A DNA stretch of 64,000 bases from Tillandsia leiboldiana (taxonomy: Eukaryota; Streptophyta; Magnoliopsida; Poales; Bromeliaceae). Positions 1-10,515 of this stretch are shown here, piece by piece; positions within the stretch are counted from its first letter, which is position 1; every line of letters starts with the position of its first letter. The stretch lies in assembly GCA_029204045.2 (NCBI GenBank), contig CM055066.1, positions 49,475,863 through 49,539,862 on the forward strand. The letters are read 5' to 3'. The notes below the pieces were generated by a model. The model worked only from the letters and a program-made list of their open reading frames with translations. It was not told the DNA's origin and made no database searches. A program made the position numbers and the translations under genes.

Positions 1-1674
1 AGGCGATTTTCACCTCCGACCGAGTTACCAGGTGGTTATTTTAGTGAGATTGAGATGATCTGACAGGACGCCGAGATTTGATGGCGTCGAGTTCGTCCTG
101 ATGGACTACCGGGAGCGTCTCCAGCCGTGAGTTGCTTGTTGACATCGTTTCCCTCTTTAAACGAGAGGGACCGAATCCCTGAACGGTAAAGGAGCGAAAA
201 CTTCGATAGACTGAGCCTAGAGTCTGTTCTTGTTGGATTGGGGTTCTAGGCACCGGTCTATCGGGATTTTTGGATTTTGGCCGCGACAGTCGGTTCTTCT
301 CGCCTATGAGTGGGGTGTTGCTGCGAGTTGAGTCGTTGAGGGTTCTCCGACATAGCTGTGAGAGTGCTAGGGCATTTGCATTGATGTATGGGCTAGAGAT
401 AGTACCCTTAGCTTGTGCTCGTGAGGTTCAGATACCTGATCACGTGTTGCACATAGATGGGTGTTATTGGTCCTGCCCAGTGCAGTTGGGGCCCTGGTTT
501 TTGCCTGTTGATCTTTTGGCTCTTCCTCAGCTCCGGGATTTCGAGGTAGTGTTGGGTATAGTACTGTGAGGATCTGAGGCCTTGCTGCTTGGGTATACCA
601 CGCCGTTGGCGCACGGCAGTGATGCCACGCCGTTGTTACACGGCAGTGATGCCACGCCGTTGGCGCACGGCAGTGATGCCACGCCGTTGTTACACGGCAG
701 TGATGCCACGCCGTTGTTACACGGCAGTGATGCCACGCCGTTGGCGCACGGCAGTGATGCCACGCCGTTGTTACACGACAGTGATGCCACGCCGTTGGCG
801 CACGGCAGTGATGCCACGCCGTTGTTACACGGCAGTGATGCCACGCCGTTGTTACACGGCAGTGATGCCACGCCGTTGGCGCACGGCAGTGATGCCACGC
901 CGTTGGCGCACGGCAGTGATGCCACGTCGTTGTTACACGGCAGTGATGCCACGCCGTTGGCACACGACAGTGATGCCACGCCGTTGACGCACGGCAGTGA
1001 TGCCACGCCGTTGTTACACGGCAGTGATGCCACGCCGTTGGCGCACGGCAGTGATGCCACGCCGTTGTTACACGGCAGTGATGCCACGCCGTTGTTACAC
1101 GGCAGTGATGCCACGCCGTTGGCGCACGGCAGTGATGCCACGCCGTTGATGCACGGCAGTGAGGCCACGCCGTTGTTACACGGCAGTAATGCCACGCCGT
1201 GGGTGCACGGCAGTGATGCCACGTTGTAGGTACACAACGGTGAAAGTCTTTTGGATGTTTCGGACTTTTGACCGCGAGTTGGGCATCAGCTTTATGATCG
1301 CCTTGTGAGCCAGTTTTCAGTCCCGTTCACCGACGGTTTGGTCCCCGTTAGGGTGTTCTTTATGAGTTGAGGGATCGACTTCGACCCGTGGGTCCGTTGG
1401 GGTTATAGCATGTTGAGTGACCAACTGTGGCACGAGATTGTGTCTCTTGAGGATCCCTTTTGAGGGTAGCCTGCAGTTAAGTAGTCCACTCGGGTGGTTT
1501 TGGATCGGGAAGTGACCGAGTGAAGACCCCAACTTATTGGATTTCCCTTCCTTATTGGACGAGTCTGCGGGTATGCTTCGGGTCGGCTTGTTGAGGGTGG
1601 CACCATGTTGTGGTTTGGTGCGTATTACACTTGTGGTGATCTCAGTTTTCCCCCAGCCTTTTTAGTGGAGCCCT
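1..1674 (+). mobile_element. LTR-retrotransposon-derived DNA with minisatellite
   Basis: No intact gene is seen. Bases 1262-1440 resemble 21241-21440 and 6990-7140 (shared ATGATCGCC, a GTTCTTTA block, CCCGTGNG and GACCAACNGTGGCA motifs), which lie in the L2 gypsy LTRs described below. This stretch therefore looks retrotransposon-derived. It sits directly upstream of a decayed gypsy pol terminus. Whether it is internal sequence of that element or a separate LTR fragment cannot be decided here, because the left edge is outside the window. Confidence 0.5.
599..1226. repeat. 27-bp minisatellite, about 23 units
   Basis: Tandem 27-bp units differ mainly at a five-base slot, either GGCGC (type A) or GTTAC (type B). 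The order is ABABB ABABB AABAA' BABBA followed by three variant units, so the first ten units form two copies of a five-unit higher-order repeat. The unit length is a multiple of three and has no stop in several frames, so long repetitive ORFs appear on both strands. These read as nine-residue repeats (ATPLAHGSD on +, GVASLPCNN or similar on -) and are treated as an artefact, not a gene. Confidence 0.95.
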
Positions 1675-1920
1675 TGGTTTTTCACGTCTCAGCTCAGTAG
1701 TGATGTGTTTTTCCTCGCCCGTGATTTACTTGCCCCTTTGAGATCCGTGATTATTGGAGTACGAGGGACGCCCGTTGCAATTTCTGGCTCGAGAGATGAG
1801 AGAATTGCATATCGGGTCATGCCGTACTTGTTGTTGTTGTTGCGGAGTAATCACGAGGAGCGAGTGGGGGAGCTGGAGGCGTATTGTTTGATACCTAGCC
1901 GTGGTATTCTTGACTCCTGA
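1675..1920 (+). pseudogene. Decayed Ty3/gypsy polyprotein C-terminus
   Basis: A VFHVS motif begins near 1677. In a shifted frame it is followed by PVAI, RDERI, RVMP and an LLRSNHEE segment, ending at a stop near 1918. This order matches the extreme C-terminus of plant gypsy integrases (vFHVSqL, pvaIldrr, VlWr.H..eEatWE). At least one frameshift separates the parts, and the canonical tryptophan-glutamate motif is eroded. A polypurine tract and an LTR start follow at once, as expected for the 3' end of a gypsy element. Catalytic domains are not in the window. Confidence 0.6.
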
Positions 1921-1955
1921 TGGGCTTGATCTAGTTTCGAGGACGAAACTTTCTT

Positions 1956-1969
1956 TTAGTGGGGGAGGA
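1956..1969 (+). other. Polypurine tract of gypsy element
   Basis: TTAGTGGGGGAGGA directly precedes the TG that opens LTR A. It follows a GAGGACGAAAC segment typical of the end of plant gypsy coding regions. It would prime plus-strand DNA synthesis. Confidence 0.7.
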
Positions 1970-3201
1970 TGTGAGGTCCTGGAATCCCCCGCGTAGGGTT
2001 GCTGGTTGGTGGGCAGCTTTCGGTCGCCGTTGGGGGTGTTGGTGCGCGTGTTGGGGGCCCAGAAATGGATTTGTGATGCAATTTGGGATTTGCTTGCATC
2101 ACTGGAGGCCTGTGTGGGTTGCGCGCATTTTTGGACACAAGTGGTGGACTTCGGGCTTAATTGAGACCCCGTGGGAAGTTTGAGGACCCGTCGGGTGTTT
2201 AGAAGTGATTTCGCGCGATTCAGATGTCAAAATTAGACTCCGGGTGAAGTCCGGATAAAAGTTTACCTCTCCGGTCGCCTTCGGGAATTTTTAGAGTTGG
2301 AATTGGGCAAATCGGACTTTAAAAATGGACCCGGTGCGAAAATCGGATCGAGTGGACATTCGGCAAATTTTCGGGTGAGAATTTGGAGAAATGGACATCG
2401 TTTTTGGATTCAGCGCGCGAAATCGCTAAGAATGGACTATTTACTTGTTGGTTTTTGAGCCCGGATGAAGTGCGCGTTTTTCGAGGCATCACGGCACGAA
2501 TCTCGAGGCGAGGCGAGGCAAATCCCGAGGAGTGCGGCTCGCGGATCGAGGCGGGCGCGCGGCTCGAGGAGCGTACGGCGCGGCAGGGGGGGCGCACTGG
2601 CGCTTCGGCGGGAATCGCGCAGGGGCCGCCACGTGGCGGCCCCCCCATTCGCGCCCGCGCGGACGCGGGGTGCGGGCGTCCGTGCGGCGCGCTCGGTGTC
2701 CCGCGCCTGCGCGGTGCTGGGTGTCACGCGCCCGTGTGGCGCGTGACTGCACGCACCGCGTGGCGCGCGGTGACTCGGCCACGTGGCGGGCGGGGGCGCC
2801 CGCTGCGCCTGGTGCGCGCCCCTGTGTGTGTGGACCGGGCGGTTGGAGGCCCCCCATTGGACGGTCCACCGTGGACCGGGCTCCGTGGACCACCCCTTCC
2901 TCTTTTTCTTCTTCTTCTTCTTTCTTCTCCCCCGCAAGCCTTTCTCCTCCATTTTCTTTTCTTCATTCTTCACCCGAGCGAGGAGAGGGAGTGAGGAGGA
3001 GATTTGGGTGGTGCGGTGGCGCGTCGTGAACCTCGTGGAGCGTGCGCGGGGTTCGTTGGGAGCGTTGCGGCGACGGCGGCGCAGTCGGGTAGGTCCCGTG
3101 TGTTGGTTTTACTGTATTTTTGTACAGTTTTTGGGGCGTTCTTTTGGACTGTAATTAACCCTCTTGCTTTTATCTGTGTTGGGGGCTGTGTTTTTACTGC
3201 T

Positions 3202-3510
3202 CCGTTTTGCGTGCGGACCCCGGCGGCGTGCACCGTTTTGCGTGCGGATTCTGGCACCGTGCACCGTTTTGCGTGCGAACTCCCGGCACCGTGCACCGTT
3301 TTGCGTGCGGACTCCGTTTTGCGTGCGGACTCCGGCACCGTGCACCGTTTTGCGTGCGGACTCCGGCACCGTGCACCGTTTTGCGTGCGGACTCCGTTTT
3401 GCGTGCGGATCCTAGCACCGTGCACCGTTTTGCGTGCGGACTCCGGCATCGTGCACCGTTTTGCGTGCGGACTCCGGCAGCAGACATCGTTTTGCGTGCG
3501 GATCGCGTGG
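3202..3510. repeat. 31/21-bp minisatellite inside LTR A
   Basis: About eleven copies of a CGTTTTGCGTGCGGA core are spaced either 31 bp (with an extra GCACCGTGCAC segment) or about 20-21 bp apart. The array is restricted to LTR A and is not seen in B, C, D or G, so it expanded after the LTRs diverged. Confidence 0.9.
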
Positions 3511-3929
3511 AGGCCAATTGCAAGTGTCTACGAGCAATTGGTGGCAAATCGAGGTGGGTGGCCTTATCTCCAAGTTTTATGGACTGTACAGTATTTCTAC
3601 TGATGTAGGACTATGCATGATAGTTTATTTCCTTGTGTAGCATGCTAGATTATTGGAATGGCTATCCCTTTATTATCTGTTAAAGTAGTTATCTTGGAAC
3701 TTGACCTAGCACCCCCGTCATATGTTGTATGTGTAACCAGACTAGTAGAAAACCCTCACTTGGGCTAGGGTTATTTATGCTTAGACATCCACACTGTTCC
3801 TTCATCCCTGGACATAGTGTTTTCTCGCCCGGGTAGTGGGCCGAGAGGTCGGGACTTGCTTTTAGTGTGGGATGCTTTTGCACTCTTGCCTGGGAGCAGA
3901 GTGGAGTCTGGTAGTTGTATTGGGTTGCT

Positions 3930-4710
3930 TATCTGTGCCGGGAGCCGTTTGGGTAAACGGTAGTCCCGGGAGGTCTTGTTTCCCTGTTGTGCCGTCGTGG
4001 AGGGAGCCGTTGCGCAGACGGCAGTCCCGGGCCGTCGAGTATCTTCCGTCCGTCTTGTTGGGAACCGTTGGGGGTTGACGGTGGTCCCAGGTCGTTGAGT
4101 GTTGTCCGACCTGTTTTGTTACCCTGAGTTGTGGGTCGTCCCTGGCTGTGGAGTATCTCCAGCCAGTGAGCCTTGTGCTGCGAGCCGTTGGAGTGGCTAG
4201 TGTCTCGTGTTTCGAGTTAGCCGAGCAGCCGAGTCGTCGAGAGTGCTCCGACTGTTGTGCGAGGTATTTGGGGATCTTGAGCCCTACCGTTCTGAGAGTG
4301 AGCGTGGATTTTGACTAGCCTGCATATGCCAATGTTTGATACTCTATGCCGCGCCGTTCTACTCAGTTGGAGTCGCGTCCTGAGATGCCGCTGTGGATAC
4401 GATGGTTGGCCTGTTGAGGCAGTTTTCCGCAGTTGAGGCAACGATGGGCCTGTTGAGGCAGTTTTGCGCGAGGGATGAGTTAGTAGGACAGGACGCCCCA
4501 CGTAAATCCCGTCCTCATGGGGATGTGTGGTAGTGGGCAGGAGCGTTCCTAGTCGGCGGGCGCAGGCTTGACTGGACCTTTGAGGTAGTCAGTTCGTTTG
4601 GGTCGATTGAGCACCTTGGGTGCGAGTGGTCTCATTTACTTTCATCTGCTCCACTTTTTGGAGTATCTAGATAGAGGCATGATAGCTGTAGAGTAGCTCC
4701 AGCTTTTCTT
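3930..4710 (+). other. Tandem hairpin region in LTR A
   Basis: Three degenerate units of about 62 bp (from 3937) carry GGGAxCCGT...ACGG...TCCC inverted repeats. They are followed by short hairpins at 4089-4112 (AGGTCG/CGACCT), 4142-4166 (CTGGCT/AGCCAG), 4232-4253 (AGTCG/CGACT) and 4684-4704 (AGCTG/CAGCT). The loops share the pattern GAGxxTxCTCC. Stem bases change in pairs between copies. Confidence 0.6.
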
Positions 4711-5365
4711 GTTTCAGTTTCCATTGCATTGTTATCCTTGGCCTCTAGTAGACTTGGTGGGCAGACCGTTGGGCTTGTTGACGGCACCCACTGAGAACTA
4801 CTGTGGGAAGTAGTTCTCACACCCGTCGTGGTGTCTTTTTTCCCCAGGAACTTCTTCTCCTGTTCCTGTTGCTCCAGTTGCTGATCCTTCTGACCGAGGC
4901 GAGGGAGTCGCGAGCTAGTTCCCTACCCGTCGTGGAGTGTAGCGGTACCCCTTCAGAGGAGAGCTTCAGTAGATTAGTTTACTTCTTTTTCCTCTGTTGA
5001 GAGACCTTTGTTGTGAGGTATAGAGTTGTACTTTATTTTACAGTTTGAGAGACTGTTGTAGTGAGGATATTCTTGTATCGAGAGTCTGTACACTGATGTA
5101 TTCATCGGAAATACCTCCCTTTTGAGTTTTGTATCAGAGGACTTTGTATATGATAGTATTTGGGGAGATGGATATTGTATTATTTTCAGTTGTACAGTGT
5201 TTGGACTTCAGTTTTAGTAGTCTACTTTCAGCTCTCTGATATCTGTATACTGTAGTTGATTCTTCCTGCAGGTTAGACGCTTCGTCTGTACGGCAGTTTC
5301 CGTACAGATGGCGGATCTGTTAGTGAGCCCGGGTCGCAGTTTCGACCCCGGGGCGTGACATGTTG

Positions 5366-8046
5366 TCTCCAAACCGAGCTCTAGAACACCATCCCCTGGA
5401 TCACCTTGCTCCAACCATTCTCCTAATGACTCCCTAGCCTTGTTTGGGTGAGCCCTCGACTCCTGCTATCCTACTGAGCATGATGCTCACCCCCCTACCT
5501 CAAGCTGAGTGCTTGGTTAGAAGACTCTAGCAACCTGAGCCCTTATGTGCATGTTATTGTGCATGTTATTGGCCAACCTTGCTATAACTACCATTTCGGC
5601 AGTCTTGGAACTGCCCGAAGGTGAGCCTCTGAGTCCCCTCGACCTCTTGAGCATGATGCTCACCTTAAAAATGCATATGGTCAAGTGGTTGTGCAATATT
5701 AGCCAACTAGTGCTCTCAATGCTTATAAAACATGGACCAAGTGCTATTTTTGTGGCTTGACTTGCTCCCAAACAGTGAGCACGATGTTTAGAACATCAAG
5801 ACCTAGTTTCTGGTGATTTTATTCCAGTTTAAAAGTCCTTGGATTTAAAGTTGTAGCTTAAATAGTGGTAAATTGCATGTAATTATGCAAATTTAATGAA
5901 CCCTAGGGGTCTAAATGTAATTGTATCCTGGTAGGCTACTGTGGACAGCGTGACATGATCTCTGCACCTTTCGTTGGAAGTCCAATGCTTTTCGTTGAGT
6001 GGAATTCGCTTAACGATCCGTAAATCGATAAAATTGTCGATTTAACGACGGTTTCACGCTAAACGTGCATTTCGAGGAAAATGAATGATTGTTTTTGGTT
6101 GCCAGCTGTCCCTGGTTGTTCCTGACGCTGTCCTGACAGGCCCAGTGATTTTAGTTTAGTGTTGGTGATTTTCGGAGCCGAAATCAGACTTCTGGAGGCG
6201 TTTTCGGTCTTTATGACACCGTCTGTGCACGGGATTACACAGAGTCAGATGTTAGTACCCGAACGTCTTTAATTAAATGTTCCGGGGTAGCACATGGAGT
6301 TTCACGAGATTTGGATATCATTTTGCACAGATTGGACCATAGTTGGTCGATCGACGGATTCCCAAAAATTTCGACAAATCTCGAGACTTTACTGAAGTTC
6401 CTCGTTTAAGCTTTTCGCGTACAGTGTGTCAGTGGGTTGGGTGTGTGAGAGTCTTTTACTGACCTGTGATTATCATTTAGGTCCCAGCAGTCAGCCGCCA
6501 GCTCGTGAGCCATCCAGCGGATACCGCGATCGTCTACCCTGAGGTGGGTTTATCTTCGATCCGGGCTTTATCATTTCGGCCCTATGGGGTACCGTGGTAG
6601 GTCGGACCTCTGTGTTTGATGTAACCTTGATCCTATGGTTGAGCCTCTCTACTTGCTTTCATTCCATCATACAGTCATTATAGCTATGTTGCCTTGATCT
6701 TACAGTTGAGCTTATCGATATGCTATCATTCTCAGCACTTAGTATATATAGAGATATACTCCTGGACATATGGCATGCTTGCTTGGACACTAGCTCAGTT
6801 ACATCAGCTTTTCCTGTTCTATACTGTATGTTAGAATAAGAGTTTAGCTTCAATTATACAGTTTTGTTATTCAACATAAGATGTTTTGTTTCTGTTATAC
6901 AACCTCAGTGATATAGCTTCAGATATACAACCTCAGTTGAGATTACAACTTTCAGCATCCCGACATGGATTATCCGACTTATTACCAATTGTTCGGTCTA
7001 TTGATTGCGAGCTTGAGCATCAACATTATGATCACCATAGCACTAGTTGCTCATTTCACGTACGCCGTGGGACTGATCCCCCACAATGCGTTCTTTACCG
7101 ATAAAGTGGTCAATAGTGGCGACCCGTGAGCCCTAGGCTGCACATAGTGGACGATAGTGGCGACACGTGTGCCCCTGAGTGCACCGATGGTGCCGGGTTA
7201 TATGTTAGCCGAACATGCCAGCTTTGGCATTGGTCTAGGTCCTCGTAACCGATAACGGCATTGATTGGGTATTTTAGTTCTAACATTGATGCATGATTTG
7301 CATTGTTACTCCAGCATTTATTAGCATGACCGGCACATGATTATTGGTACTATACTTTACAGCTTTGACATTTATGTATTGTCATACCTGCCTGTTCTAC
7401 AGCATAATATATTGACATTGTCCTAATTTATCTAATGGTTAGATATAGCATGTTCTGCTTACTTCATGAGTACCTGTTTTTTTTTTCAGCATGATTATTA
7501 TCTATCGTTCAGATTATACCCTATTTTGTTATCCGTTTATTATGGTATCCGGTAGGTACGACTTGCTATTTCTCGGTCCGTCATGCTCACTGGGATACAT
7601 TTATGTTGTATCTCACACCCTTTGGGTGACCACCATTTCAGATCATTCAGGTGCTGAGATATCGGGATGATCCAGTGAGCTGTCGCGATAGAGTTGTCCC
7701 TGCTATTGGCCGCAGTGGCCCAGTGCTAGTATTTACAGTTCAGCATCATGATCTTAGTTCTGTCTTTGTCTTTTGAGTTGGAGTTTATTTGGATGATGTC
7801 TTGTGGATCAGAAGTTGTGGATGTATTTAGTTGTAGAGCTTTATGTTTTGTATCTAGTTGTTGATTATGTTGTTTCTAATTGTATCACTGTACTTGTCTA
7901 GCCGAGCATGTAGAGGAAAAATTCTGTCTGTGTGGACAGAGAAATCCATGTGCATGTGGCGGTCTGTCCACGTCTTGGGTTTCAAGGTTTTGAACTCTGA
8001 TTAAAAAAAAAAATAAAATTAGACCGTCTTTTAAAACTCAGGTTGT
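5366..8046 (+). repeat. LTR of gypsy family L2 (degenerate copy)
   Basis: Shares ordered blocks with the L2 LTR at 20121-22095. These include AAACAGTGAGCACGA near 5771, a TCNAGACCTAGT block, AAAGTCCTTGGA, an AACGNNNGTTTC block near 6045, CCAGCAGTCAG near 6484, GGTACCGT near 6586, TCTCACACCC near 7611, and a GGTTGTGATA end where the other copy has GGTCGTGACA. Its 5' edge abuts LTR A. No internal coding region follows, so it is a solo LTR or fragment. Confidence 0.6.
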
Positions 8047-8360
8047 GATAAAAATAATTAAAAATTAAATGTTTATAGATTTTAAAAAATAAATTTAATA
8101 ATTTTGCATTAATCATTTAATAAATATTTTTTTTGAAATTTTTTTGATTAGGTAAAATTATATTTATATGCAAAAATTTTTATTTGAATATATTTTACCC
8201 CCTCAAAATTAAAATTTGGCTTTATCATTGACTGCGTCACATGAATAACATATGAAAGTTCACTTACAACATATTCAAAATAAAACAAAACAATCCGGAG
8301 TTTCCACAAGTATATCATAGTAAAATTATCTATTAACATATATACATATATATAGAGTCT
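8047..8360. other. AT-rich intergenic DNA, no gene seen
   Basis: Low-complexity A/T-rich sequence between the L2 LTR end and the next MITE. No ORF or RNA feature is supported. Confidence 0.6.
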
Positions 8361-8567
8361 AGCTGGAATACTATCGATAGCACCAAGCAATTTGTACTAT
8401 TAAATTTCTAGCCCTTGGATAAAAGGATGTGCGATTGAGATTATAGTGGTCCCTTAGAATTTTTACTATTCAACGAACCACCCATTAAACTAACTGCACA
8501 TCCCTTAATCCAATGGCTAAAAAATTGGTAGCACGAATAACTTGGTGCTATCGATAGTATTCCAGCT
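8361..8567. mobile_element. MITE with long TIRs, about 207 bp
   Basis: The termini AGCTGGAATACTATCGATAG and its reverse complement near 8548-8567 form an inverted repeat of about 26 bp. The centre is non-coding. It belongs to the same family as 12129-12351 and is related to the 9.3-9.9 kb cluster (shared TAGCACCAAG, ACCCTTGGAT and ATAGTGGNCCC blocks). An AT microsatellite (8572-8595) follows. Confidence 0.8.
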
Positions 8568-8885
8568 TAGTTCCATATATATATATATATATATACCTTG
8601 TAATTTGAGTGCTCATCTATACCCCTTGAAAAGTAGTTCCATTTAGGAATACCCTTATTTTAATTTAGAATCATCTAATTAATCCTGAAAGTTTGTTTTA
8701 TATTAAGAACATTGTTTAGAATGAGCATTTCTATAAATGTGAGGGCACATTTGTAAGGAACCAAGTTTGGTAAAATTCAAATTTTGCAAGAGTATGCAAT
8801 GTAGATATTTTTGTAAAGTTTGTATAGAAACTCTATTTTTAGTAAGCAACATATAGGCAGCATGATATTAGAATGACCATTAGTA
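8568..8885. other. AT-rich spacer, no gene seen
   Basis: A (TA) microsatellite at 8572-8595 is followed by AT-rich unique-looking sequence. No gene is supported. Confidence 0.5.
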
Positions 8886-9078
8886 GTTGTCAATTCCCCT
8901 TATTCCGAACTTCCACTTGTAGCTCTCACGCTGGCACTCGGATGAAGCGTCGATCTCCTTCTTTTTGACCCACACGAAGGGGCACCTCGCGACCTCGAGC
9001 CCCAACGCGATGGTGTGGAGCTAGGCTAGCGTGAAGTGGCCGAGGGTGTCAAAGCAGACATAGACGGCCGAGCCGGAA
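8886..9078 (-). pseudogene. UDP-glycosyltransferase gene remnant
   Basis: On the minus strand this reads GSAVYVCFDTLGHFTLA, a TAG stop, then LHTIALGLEVARCPFVWVKK and KEIDASSE. This matches the segment that opens the C-terminal sugar-donor domain of plant family-1 UGTs (S.VYV.FGS...QL.E.ALGLE.S..PF.WV). The PSPG box should lie downstream but is not present. The fragment covers about 60 of some 480 residues, has an in-frame stop and is surrounded by MITEs. It is a dead gene fragment. The GC-rich minus-strand stretch at 9079-9285 may be more of the same gene but is not recognisable. Confidence 0.6.
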
Positions 9079-9299
9079 ATGATGGAGTGAAAATGGGAAT
9101 CGGATTGAACGGGAAGGTGGACGGGGTTGAGAGTCCAAATGCGGACGAAGCAGAACATGGTAGGAGGCCTGGAAGGTGCTGAAGGAACTCATGACTGGTG
9201 AAGAAGTATGAGGTGCCGTGGAAGGAAAGGAGGGGGAGGAAGAGGGAACCTTACGAGAAGTCGATACGTTGCCTTCAAAACTCAAAATTTAATATATAT

Positions 9300-9895
9300 A
9301 TATATATAATTGAGCTCATATGCTTTTAAAAGTATCAAGTCATTGGTGCTTGTAAGTTTTTAGCCCTTAGATGAAAAGATATGTGGTTAGGATGATAGTG
9401 GGCTTCTTGGGTTTAGTCGGTGGTTGGTGGAATAACATGATCTAAGAGGTGAAATTAAACAAAGAAATAGATCTAACGGTAGAAAATTTACAAGCACCAA
9501 TTGCTTGGTACTTGTATAAGCATAGTAGTCGGACTCGGGCTTCTTTGGTTTAGTCGGTGGTTGGTGGAATAGCATGATCTAAGGGATGAAATTAGACAAA
9601 GAGATGGATCTAACGGTAGAAAACTTATAAGCACAAATTGCTTGGTGCTTGTACAAGTATAGTAGTCGGACTAAATCCAAGAAGCCCACTATCATCCTAA
9701 CCGTACATCTTTTCATCCAAGGGGTGAAATTAGACAAAGAGATAGATCTAACGGTAGAAAACTTACAAGCACCAATTGCTTGGTGCTTGTACAAGCATAG
9801 TAGTCGGACTAAATCCAAGAAGCTCACTATCATCCTAACCGTACATCTTTTCATCTAAAGGCTAAAAATTTACAAGTATCAATGAACTTAGTACT
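9300..9895. mobile_element. Rearranged MITE cluster
   Basis: Three partial, mutually inverted copies of one MITE share ACAAGCACCAATTGCTTGG, GATCTAACGGTAGAAAA, TAGTAGTCGGACT and CCCACTATCATCCTAACC. Junctions at about 9535 and 9720 cut units short, so this is a nested or recombined cluster rather than a simple tandem. Apparent ORFs here are products of the repeats. Confidence 0.8.
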
Positions 9896-10334
9896 TTTTA
9901 TTGAAAATAATTTTAGTTAAAAAATATTTGTTAAGCTCTAAAGATTAAAGAAAGATCAAAAAAATTCTCAACTTTTATTTTTTATTTAAATTTTTATATA
10001 TAGTTATTTATTTGCTAAAAAATAATTAGAGCCAGCCACTATATTTGGTGAAATCATCAATAAATTTAATAAAAATCTTTTTTTAATACATAAAATTAGT
10101 TAATTTTTTAAAAAACTAAAAGTTAATGGGATGTCAATTAAAATAATAAAAGTTGAGGGAGTCGTTTCAAAATGGGATATAGTTGAGGGAGTCTTCTACA
10201 TTTTTACTTAAGAGATAGCTGAGGGTAAGGTGGTTATTTTTTAAAATTAATCGATTTTTAACCGTTTATTAACTATGGTAAAGCTAACATTGACTAATGG
10301 TACGGGTATTGATGATAATTTTCTATATATTTAT
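9896..10334. other. AT-rich spacer, no gene seen
   Basis: A/T-rich DNA with a GTTGAGGGAGTC motif repeated at about 10151 and 10182. No gene is supported. Confidence 0.5.
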
Positions 10335-10515
10335 AGAGGGGAAATGCTATGTGTACACCCGTAAGGGGTGTACATCTCACACCCTCACTCATCTAAGGGT
10401 GGGGTGTGATGATGGGTCACTTGATGTGATCCGTAAAAAATATCGCCACCATTAAAATGGTGGAGATGTATGATGTACACCCCTTCGGGGTGTAGATGTA
10501 GCATTGCTCATTTAT
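10335..10515. mobile_element. MITE with GTACACCCC termini
   Basis: The ends read AATGCTANGTGTACACCC on the left and GGGTGTAGATGTAGCATTG on the right. They are mutually inverted, with a second internal inverted repeat GGGGTGTACAT/ATGTACACCCC. The same family recurs at 44522-44692. Confidence 0.75.

Larger units (their letters stand above)
1970..5360 (+). repeat. Long LTR of gypsy family X (LTR A)
   Basis: Starts TGTGAGGTCC after the polypurine tract and ends GGGGCGTGACA, giving a 3.39-kb LTR. It aligns in blocks with LTRs B, C, D and G: a block near 2190 (TTTAGAAGTG, TTTCGCGCGA), an Inr-proximal block near 2400, GGAACTTGACCTAGCACC near 3692, a Cys-less region of hairpins at 3930-4710, CGCCCNACGTAA near 4492 and the U5 end. 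Bases 2480-2900 are very GC- and CpG-rich. ORFs inside it are open by composition only. The element's 5' part lies left of the window, so no target duplication can be checked. Confidence 0.8.

Noticed and set aside
527..1237. Long repetitive ORFs of 130-236 codons on both strands
   Set aside because: They arise from a stop-free 27-bp minisatellite; several frames are open at once and none has start context, domains or flanking gene structure.
2319..3154. Overlapping Arg/Ala/Pro-rich ORFs in the GC-rich block of LTR A
   Set aside because: All frames are open because of high GC; the same holds in LTRs B, C and D at homologous positions, and no domain is visible.
3202..3510. Regularly spaced repeats that could suggest a CRISPR array
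   Set aside because: Spacers are copies of each other, the spacing alternates, and the genome is a plant nuclear one; it is a minisatellite in an LTR.
5545..5760. ORF resembling those at 20298-20528 and 25395-25634 (GEPLSxLxxLSMMLTL)
   Set aside because: The similarity reflects shared L2 LTR sequence in the presumed promoter part; start codons and frame lengths differ. Weak residual possibility of a small LTR-encoded peptide.
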